A stretch of 64,000 nucleotides of DNA. It comes from Streptomyces sp. NBC_01351. GTDB lineage: Bacteria > Actinomycetota > Actinomycetes > Streptomycetales > Streptomycetaceae. Where the stretch lies: assembly GCF_036237315.1 (NCBI RefSeq), contig NZ_CP108356.1, positions 1,302,001-1,366,000 on the forward strand, given 5' to 3'. The position numbers and the translations under genes are program-made. The stretch's first letter is position 1, and each line of letters opens with the position of its first letter. Of this stretch, positions 58,638-64,000 are shown in pieces. The notes under the pieces were generated by a model that worked only from the letters and a program-made list of their open reading frames with translations, was not told the DNA's origin and searched no databases.

Positions 58638-60424
58638 GCTGGTTCTCCTTCGTCATGTACGGCGGGTGCCCCGGAGGAGACCCAGAACCGGATGCTCTCC
58701 GCGAGCACCACGAGTGCCACGAACACGGCCATGACCGTGAGCGCGACGGGGAAGTCCGATGCGCGCCCCACGAGGACGGTGGCGAGGACCGTGGTCAGCA
58801 GGACCCGGCCTTCGTGGCCGCCGATCGTCCGCACCAGCCAGTGCGGGGGCGCTCCGGTGCCACCGCGAATGCGGTACACCGTGTCGTAGTGATGGTAGGC
58901 GACCGCTGCGATCAGGCCGAATGCCGCCGGGAGGGCCCCGGGGACGTCCGCCTTGGCGGCGAGGATCAGCACCGTGCAGTACTCGGCGGCGCGGAACAGC
59001 GGGGGCAGGAGCCAGTCCAGGGGGGCCTTCAGCGGGTGTGCGACGGCGGCTCCGGCGGCCAGCACGTACAGCCCGGCGAAGACGAGCAGCAGCGGGGAGC
59101 CGGCAGGCAGCGCCCAGGCTGCGGCGAGCAGGGCGATCACGGCGCCCGCGCCGCCGACCAGGAACGCCGGAGCGGTGTACGTGGGCACCCGACGCATCCC
59201 CGCGGCGACCAGCTCGCCCAGCGGACCTGTGTCGGCCAGGTCCGCCAGCGCCCGGGCGGCCCGGTCGGTGCGCTTCGCCTTGCGGGTCAGGGAGCGCAGC
59301 ACCCGGCCGGCGGTGGTGTAGAGCGCGCCGAAGGCGCAGCCGACGATCAGGGCGTAGAAGACGATCCGGGGGGTGGTCGCGGCGGTCAGCACCGCGATCA
59401 TGGCCCAGCGCTCACCGATGGGGAGGATGATCATCCGGCGGGCCCAGACCGTCCAGCCGACGCTGTCGAGCTTGTCGGAGAGGGCTGCCGTGGGACTGGT
59501 ATTCGCGGTGGCGTCGTGGTTGGCCTCGTTGAACGAGAAGTCCACGACGTGCCGGCAGGTCATCAGGACCATGGCTCCGACCGCCAGGGCCCATACGTCG
59601 TCGCCGTTCCTGGCGGCGCCGAGCGCGAGACCCGCGTAGAAGGCGTACTCCTTCGCGCGGTCGAAGGTCGCGTCGAGCCAGGCGCCCATCGTCGAGTACT
59701 GGAGCGAGTAGCGGGCGAGCTGCCCGTCGGTGCAGTCCAGGACGAAGGAGACGAGGAGCAGCACACCGGCCGCCACGTAGCCCCAGCGATCGCCGGTGGC
59801 GGCGCAGCCGGCCGCGATCAGCGCGGTGATCAGCGAGGCGGTGGTGACCTGGTTCGGGGTCAGTCCGCGGCGCGCGCACCAGCGGGCGATGTAGCGCGAG
59901 TACGGGCTGATGAAGAAGGTGGTGAAGAACCCGTCGCGGGACTTCACGGCGGTCCTCAGCCGTACGGCCTCGTCGTCCACGGCGGCGACGGCGGCGCTCG
60001 CCGCGTCCCGGTCCGCCGCGGTGGCGGGGACGGCGGCGACGAGGGTGCCGAGCTCGGGGCGCTGCACGGTGGTCCCGGCGGCCTCGACCGCGGCCGCGAG
60101 CCGGTCCGCGTAGGGGCCGGACCCCTCGGGGGCGAGGGCGGCGGCCTCGTCGAGGGCCGTGCGGGCGCCGGGCTGGACGGAGAGGGCGCCGGTGACGGCG
60201 CAGGCGTCGAAGCGCGGGTCGGTCAGCGCGAGGCGCAGGGTGTGCACGTGGCCGACGAAGGCGCTGTCCACGACGGCCACGCGCTGGTCGGCCGGTACGC
60301 CGGCGAGCGCGGTGACCGTGTCCTGGGGACCGACGGCGGGGCGGACGTCGAAGCCGAGGGAGCGCAGCTCGTCAGCGAGCGGTGATCCGGGGACCGGCAG
60401 GCCGGTGAGGATGACGGTCGGCAG
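58634..60424 (-). CDS. CDP-alcohol phosphotransferase with DUF5941 C-terminus; probable CTG start
   Basis: About 596 aa if started at CTG 60424, the first plausible start after an in-frame stop, with AAGGAG nine bases upstream. The first ordinary start (GTG 60280) would remove 48 residues that look coding (LPTVILTGLPVPGSPLADEL). The order is a small alpha/beta domain (about 1-120), the phosphotransferase core with intact motif DCTDGQLARYSLQYSTMG---D---D (about 235), then several more helices typical of DUF5941. It is first in the seven-gene envelope operon. Confidence 0.85.
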   Translation of the reverse strand: MPTVILTGLPVPGSPLADELRSLGFDVRPAVGPQDTVTALAGVPADQRVAVVDSAFVGHVHTLRLALTDPRFDACAVTGALSVQPGARTALDEAAALAPEGSGPYADRLAAAVEAAGTTVQRPELGTLVAAVPATAADRDAASAAVAAVDDEAVRLRTAVKSRDGFFTTFFISPYSRYIARWCARRGLTPNQVTTASLITALIAAGCAATGDRWGYVAAGVLLLVSFVLDCTDGQLARYSLQYSTMGAWLDATFDRAKEYAFYAGLALGAARNGDDVWALAVGAMVLMTCRHVVDFSFNEANHDATANTSPTAALSDKLDSVGWTVWARRMIILPIGERWAMIAVLTAATTPRIVFYALIVGCAFGALYTTAGRVLRSLTRKAKRTDRAARALADLADTGPLGELVAAGMRRVPTYTAPAFLVGGAGAVIALLAAAWALPAGSPLLLVFAGLYVLAAGAAVAHPLKAPLDWLLPPLFRAAEYCTVLILAAKADVPGALPAAFGLIAAVAYHHYDTVYRIRGGTGAPPHWLVRTIGGHEGRVLLTTVLATVLVGRASDFPVALTVMAVFVALVVLAESIRFWVSSGAPAVHDEGEPA

Positions 60425-60851
60425 ACGAACTCACTCCTTGTGACGGATTGCGAACGGGCGCCTCCTGGGGGGGCGCGGCACGTCGGCAGAGGCTATCGGA
60501 TGACGGGAAGCAGGGGTTCACCCCCCGTTTACACCCTGATAAGCAGAAGATTCCCGGACGTCTGGCCCTGCCCGGCCCTTGCCGGGGCCTTGCCGGGCCT
60601 GCCCGGCCATCATTGACGATCATGGCTGGTACCACAAACGGCCCGGATGTTACGGTGGACACGCCCTGGACGTGAACGAGCGAGGAAGAGGTGGGTTGAT
60701 GACCGTCGTAGTGGTCGCGGCCGTGCGCAGCGAACTCCGGTTCATCCCCCGTTCCTTCAGAACATCCAGCCTCCGGGCGTCCGGCCACCAGGCCTGATCA
60801 CACCACTGACAGGCCCCTGATCGGCCGGAGCCCCCGTTCCAAGGGTTCACG
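60425..60851. other. Divergent region with a possible upstream ORF
   Basis: About 430 bp between the envelope operon and the methyltransferase-acetyltransferase gene. It contains a 32-codon frame (60699-60797, starting MTVVVVAAVRSELRF) with GAGGAAGAGG before it, ending 54 bp before the next gene. G+C is lower around 60530-60560. Confidence 0.4.
60699..60797 (+). CDS. Possible 32-aa leader peptide
   Basis: ATG 60699 follows GAGGAAGAGGTGGGTTG. The product begins MTVVVVAAVRSELRFIPRSF, has Arg and Ser clusters, and no membrane helix. It stops 54 bp before the methyltransferase-acetyltransferase start. It could be an attenuation or coupling peptide; coding evidence is weak because of its size. 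Confidence 0.35.
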   Translation: MTVVVVAAVRSELRFIPRSFRTSSLRASGHQA

Positions 60852-62153
60852 TTGACCGACACCAAGGACGACTCCGCCTCCAACAGCTTCATCGAGGCCT
60901 TCTTCACCCTGCACCACGGCCTGCCCCGGCAGGCTCCCGGCTCCGACGCGAGCACCCGTCACCTGCTGTCACTGTGCGAACCGCTGCCCGAGCGGCCCCG
61001 CATCCTCGACCTGGGCTGCGGCCCGGGGCGCAGCGCCCTGCTGCTGGCCGCCGAGGCCGGCGCGCGGGGTACGCGCGGCGCCGAGGTGACCGCCGTCGAC
61101 CTGCACGCCCCCTTCCTCGAAGAGCTCCGTACGGCCGCCGCGGCCCGCGGGCTCGCCGACCGCGTCCGCACCGTCGAGGCGGACATGGGCGCACTGGAGG
61201 AGTTCGAGGACGGCTCCTTCGACCTCGTGTGGGCGGAGGGCTCCGCCTACGTCATCGGCTTCGACACCGCCCTGGAGCGGTGGAAGCGGCTGCTCGCCCC
61301 CGGCGGCACGATCGTGCTGACCGAGTGCCAGTGGACCGTCGACGAGCCGTCCCCCGGGGCGCGGGCCTTCTGGGACAAGGAGTGCCCGCTGCGCTCGACC
61401 GCCGGGAACCTCGCCGCCGCCCAGGCCGCCGGGTACCAGGTGCTCGGCGTGCACCACCTGCCCGACTCCGACTGGGCCGAGTACTACGGGCCGCTCGCCG
61501 AGCGGGTCCGCACCCACCCGGGCGCCGACTCCCCGGCGACGGAGGCCGCGCTGGCCGGCGCGCAGGAGGAGCTCGACGTACGGGCCCGCCACGGGCACGA
61601 GTACGGATACACGGGCTACGTGCTGCGCCCGGTGACCGCCGGGGACGGCGACGCCTGGCCGGCCCGCCCGGAGACGGCGGCCGACGTGGCCGCCGTACGG
61701 GACGTCAACCTGGCGGCCTTCGAGACCCCGCTGGAGGCGGACCTCGTGGACGCCCTGCGCGCGGACGGCGCCTGGCTGCCCGGGCTGTCGTACGTGGCCG
61801 AGGGCCCGGACGGGGCGGTGGTGGCGCACGCGCTGCTCACCGCCTGCGAGGTCGACGGTGCCCGGGCGCTCGCGCTCGCCCCGGTCGCGGTCGATCCCGC
61901 GCTCCAGCGCTCGGGCGCGGGCAGTGCGGTCGTACGGGCACTGCTCGCGGCGGCCAAGGAACGCGGGGAGTCGCTGGTCCTCGTGCTCGGGCACCCGGAG
62001 TACTACCCGCGCTTCGGTTTCGTACCGGCGTCGCACTTCGGGATCCGGGCGCCCTTCGAGGTACCGGACGAGGCGATGATGGCGCTGGTGCTGGACGCTT
62101 CCGTGCCGGTACCGGCGGGCACGATCGGCTATCCGGCCCCGTTCGGAGTCTGA
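60852..62153 (+). CDS. Methyltransferase-acetyltransferase fusion protein
   Basis: 433 aa from TTG 60852 (AAGGG upstream). Residues about 1-255 form a class I SAM methyltransferase: motif I ILDLGCGPGRSALLLA, TAVDLHAPFLEEL, and DLVWAEGSAYVIGF. After a short linker (RPVTAGDGDAWPARPE) the C-terminal 160 residues form a GNAT acetyltransferase of the YhbS type (AVDPALQRSGAGSAVVRALLAAAKERG and VLGHPEYYPRFGFVPA). Both domains keep their cofactor loops. The fusion suggests two modifications of one small molecule or protein. A terminator follows. Confidence 0.9.
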   Translation: MTDTKDDSASNSFIEAFFTLHHGLPRQAPGSDASTRHLLSLCEPLPERPRILDLGCGPGRSALLLAAEAGARGTRGAEVTAVDLHAPFLEELRTAAAARGLADRVRTVEADMGALEEFEDGSFDLVWAEGSAYVIGFDTALERWKRLLAPGGTIVLTECQWTVDEPSPGARAFWDKECPLRSTAGNLAAAQAAGYQVLGVHHLPDSDWAEYYGPLAERVRTHPGADSPATEAALAGAQEELDVRARHGHEYGYTGYVLRPVTAGDGDAWPARPETAADVAAVRDVNLAAFETPLEADLVDALRADGAWLPGLSYVAEGPDGAVVAHALLTACEVDGARALALAPVAVDPALQRSGAGSAVVRALLAAAKERGESLVLVLGHPEYYPRFGFVPASHFGIRAPFEVPDEAMMALVLDASVPVPAGTIGYPAPFGV

Positions 62154-62158
62154 TCTCC

Positions 62159-62193
62159 TCCGCACCCCGCCGCGTAGCACGCGGCGGGGTGCG
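62159..62193 (+). terminator. Terminator after the fusion gene
   Basis: Perfect 15-bp arms (62159-62173 and 62179-62193) with the loop TAGCA, beginning six bases after the stop. Confidence 0.9.
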
Positions 62194-62274
62194 GGTGTGG
62201 ACAGATCTTCGAAGTGGGGACAAGACCGTTTTGTACGGCAGACTGAAGGCCGAAGTCCGAAGCGAAGGATGGGT

Positions 62275-62874
62275 ATGCCGACCACACCAGCCACCGCCGC
62301 CAACAGCGCGTCCAACGGCACCGGGTCTCAAGAATCGATCATGCTCGAACTGGTCGACGAGTCCGGCAACACCATCGGCACGGCGGAGAAGCTCTCCGCC
62401 CATCAGGCGCCGGGACAACTGCACAGGGCGTTCTCGGTGTTCCTCTTCGACGAGCAGGGCCGTCTGCTGCTCCAGCAGCGGGCCCTCGGGAAGTACCACT
62501 CCCCCGGCGTCTGGTCGAACACCTGTTGCGGTCACCCCTATCCGGGGGAGTCGCCGTTCGCGGCGGCGGCCCGCCGGACCCACGAGGAGCTGGGCCTCTC
62601 GCCCTCGCTGCTCGCGGAGGCGGGAACGGTGCGCTACAACCACCCGGACCCCGCATCGGGCCTGGTGGAGCAGGAGTTCAACCACCTGTTCGTGGGACTC
62701 GCGCAGGCCTCGGTGCACCCCGATCCGGAGGAGATCGCGGACACCGCGTTCGTCACCGCCGAGGAGCTGGCCAAGCAGCACGCCGAACTGCCGTTCTCGG
62801 CCTGGTTCATGACCGTGCTCGACGCGGCGCGCCCGGCGATCCGTGAGCTGACGGGTGACGCGGCGGGCTGGTAG
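62275..62874 (+). CDS. idi: Isopentenyl-diphosphate delta-isomerase, type I
   Basis: 199 aa from ATG 62275 (an ATG two codons earlier is less well spaced from GAAGG). Nudix-like fold with catalytic Cys in SNTCCGHPYPGE and catalytic Glu in VEQEFNHLFVG. GQLHRAFSVFLFDEQGRLLLQQRA and RRTHEELGL are the family core. It interconverts isopentenyl and dimethylallyl diphosphates, feeding the prenyl synthase of the hopanoid operon 13 kb away, among other pathways. Confidence 0.96.
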   Translation: MPTTPATAANSASNGTGSQESIMLELVDESGNTIGTAEKLSAHQAPGQLHRAFSVFLFDEQGRLLLQQRALGKYHSPGVWSNTCCGHPYPGESPFAAAARRTHEELGLSPSLLAEAGTVRYNHPDPASGLVEQEFNHLFVGLAQASVHPDPEEIADTAFVTAEELAKQHAELPFSAWFMTVLDAARPAIRELTGDAAGW

Positions 62875-62891
62875 CCCGTCGTACACGTCCT

Positions 62892-63401
62892 TCAGTCGGC
62901 CGGGGTCGGCGCGGGGATGCCCGGCGTGGTGAGCGGCAGGGCCGCCCAGATGACCTTGCCGCCGGTCGAGGTGTGCTCGACGTCGCAGACCCCGCCGGCC
63001 TCCAGCGTGACCTCCCGCACCAGGAGCAGGCCCCGGCCGCCGGTCTGGCCGAAATCGGCCTCCAGCGCCTTGGGGCGGTACGGGTGGTTGTCCTCGACGG
63101 CCACCCGTACCCATTCGCGGCCGATGGCGACCTCGACCGCGACCTCGGGCGAGAGCAGGGCGGCGTGCCGGACCGAGTTCGTCACCAGTTCGGAGACGAT
63201 CAGCAGCAGGGAGTAGACGAGGTCCTGATGGGCGGGCACCCCCTGGCGCCCGAGCAGGTCGCGGACCGCGCGGCGGGCCTGCGGAACGGATTCTTCTACT
63301 GCGGGAGCGGTGAACCTCCAGACCCCCTCGTACGCGAGGGGGTCTGCCGGAGCCCCGGGCTCCACTTCCTGGGCTGGCGGGACGCTCCCGCTGACATCCA
63401 T
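62892..63401 (-). CDS. Anti-sigma-factor-type ATP-binding protein
   Basis: 169 aa from ATG 63401 with GGGGGAC five bases upstream. HATPase_c_2 domain: N box IVSELVTNSVRHA, then VEDNHPYRPKALE and GGRGLLLVREV. This is the RsbW/SpoIIAB-like group, very numerous in Streptomyces, which binds anti-sigma antagonists or regulates sigma factors. No partner STAS or sigma gene is adjacent, so its target is unknown. Confidence 0.9.
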   Translation of the reverse strand: MDVSGSVPPAQEVEPGAPADPLAYEGVWRFTAPAVEESVPQARRAVRDLLGRQGVPAHQDLVYSLLLIVSELVTNSVRHAALLSPEVAVEVAIGREWVRVAVEDNHPYRPKALEADFGQTGGRGLLLVREVTLEAGGVCDVEHTSTGGKVIWAALPLTTPGIPAPTPAD

Positions 63402-63531
63402 CTTCCGTCCCCCGTCTTCGCGCTCGATCGTCTCCACGCGTCAAGAGTGGTGAACGGGTCGGTCCGGACCGAACCGCTGACCAGAAGTCAGCATCAATCG
63501 GACACTTTCTGACCACTGGCGTATGACAGAG

Positions 63532-64000
63532 TCAGTTGTTCGACTGTTCCTGATCCCCTGGCGGACGCTTCTCGGCCGTACCGTCCGTCGCGTCCGGCCC
63601 CTGGTCCCCCTCCACCACCTCGTCCTCCCTGACCAACCCCAGGATGCGGCGGGCCCCCGTGCCCAGGGCCACCAGGCTCAGGCCGTCGAACAGGAGGGCG
63701 AGGGAGAAGAAGGTTCCGATCACGTACAGACTGCTGCCGGGCCAGCTGGACAGGATCAGCACGCCCAGCAGGATGCCGAAGGCGCCCTGCGCGAGGGCGA
63801 GCCCGAAATTGGCACCGCGCACCACGAGGGCGCCGACCAGCCGGAACACCCCGCCCGTGAGGAAGAGCAGCGCGGCGAACATGGTCAGCGCCTCGGCGCT
63901 CGCCTCGGGGCGGCGCAGGATCACGAACCCGGCCGCCAGGTTGATCGCGGCCACGATGACGGCGAGCCAGAAGTAATTGCCGTGGCGCGACTGAACGGCC
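63532..64000 (-). CDS. HdeD/DUF308-family membrane protein (5' end beyond window)
   Basis: At least 155 residues are visible and the frame is open to the window edge. Membrane helices in pairs (VAAINLAAGFVILRRPEAS, MFAALLFLTGGVFRLVGAL, GAFGILLGVLILSSWPGSSLYV, TFFSLALLFDGLSLVALG) show the repeated DUF308 pattern with R-P or S-W-P turns between helices. The C-terminal tail is acidic (EDEVVEGDQGPDATDG). HdeD of E. coli is linked to acid resistance; the role in Streptomyces is not known. Confidence 0.85.
   Translation of the reverse strand, partial: AVQSRHGNYFWLAVIVAAINLAAGFVILRRPEASAEALTMFAALLFLTGGVFRLVGALVVRGANFGLALAQGAFGILLGVLILSSWPGSSLYVIGTFFSLALLFDGLSLVALGTGARRILGLVREDEVVEGDQGPDATDGTAEKRPPGDQEQSNN

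Overview
The window is Streptomyces-type DNA. G+C is very high with strong third-position G/C bias, GTG and TTG starts are common, and four-base stop/start overlaps are frequent. It also carries lineage hallmarks: a conservon, a complete hopanoid cluster, a DUF6571/WXG-like gene set, and a c-di-AMP riboswitch before a LysM/M23 peptidase. Both edges cut a gene: a TetR regulator on the left and an HdeD-like membrane protein on the right. All functions below are read from translated sequence and remembered family features; no search was run.

Layout. 1-1.7 kb: a FAD monooxygenase and a TetR gene in one unit, behind two perfect operator palindromes. 2.2-9.3 kb: a flotillin-like SPFH protein and a 1644-aa AAA+ ATPase, separated by a strong hairpin. 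9.3-17 kb: an ion-homeostasis island with a K+ channel, a Na+:alanine-type symporter, NhaA, a CPA1 Na+/H+ antiporter overlapping a CBS protein, and four small membrane proteins. The two unrelated antiporter genes share a nearly identical leader RNA motif. 17.4-24 kb: an IS1182-type transposase remnant, then a T7SS-style operon (WXG-like partner, 762-aa DUF6571-like protein, and two membrane-anchored satellites that copy its C-terminal region). 24-31 kb: small paired membrane proteins, a PucR-type regulator, a double-RCK ion-channel-like protein, and a decaying second ion cassette. In that cassette nhaA has an internal deletion, the CBS gene has an in-frame amber stop, and the small membrane genes are paralogues of the first island. 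31.9-33.6 kb: excisionase-like and tyrosine integrase genes beside tRNA-Pro(GGG).

33.6-43 kb: a MmcQ-like protein, a five-gene conservon (cvnABCD plus a GAF protein), a metallo-beta-lactamase-fold hydrolase, an SGNH hydrolase, the LysM/M23 peptidase with its riboswitch, and a tyrosine phosphatase. 43-53 kb: hopanoid operon hpnC-hpnD-orf-hpnE-prenyl synthase-shc-hpnG-hpnH-hpnO. It covers farnesyl diphosphate to squalene to hopene and on to side-chain extension. 53.4-60.4 kb: a probable cell-envelope polymer operon with a CDP-alcohol phosphotransferase/DUF5941 protein, nucleotidyltransferase, sn-glycerol-1-phosphate dehydrogenase-like enzyme, second CDP-alcohol phosphotransferase, GT2 glycosyltransferase and ABC-2 exporter. 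60.8-64 kb: a methyltransferase-acetyltransferase fusion, IPP isomerase, an anti-sigma-type ATPase and the HdeD-like protein.

The most unusual content is the ion island: the shared leader RNA, the shared palindrome TTGCCGG-N3-CCGGCAA, the family of tiny membrane proteins, and the pseudogenised second cassette. Next come the DUF6571 operon with its satellites, the flotillin-ATPase pair, and the envelope polymer operon, which has a probable CTG start and a phosphotransferase lacking the last aspartate of its motif.
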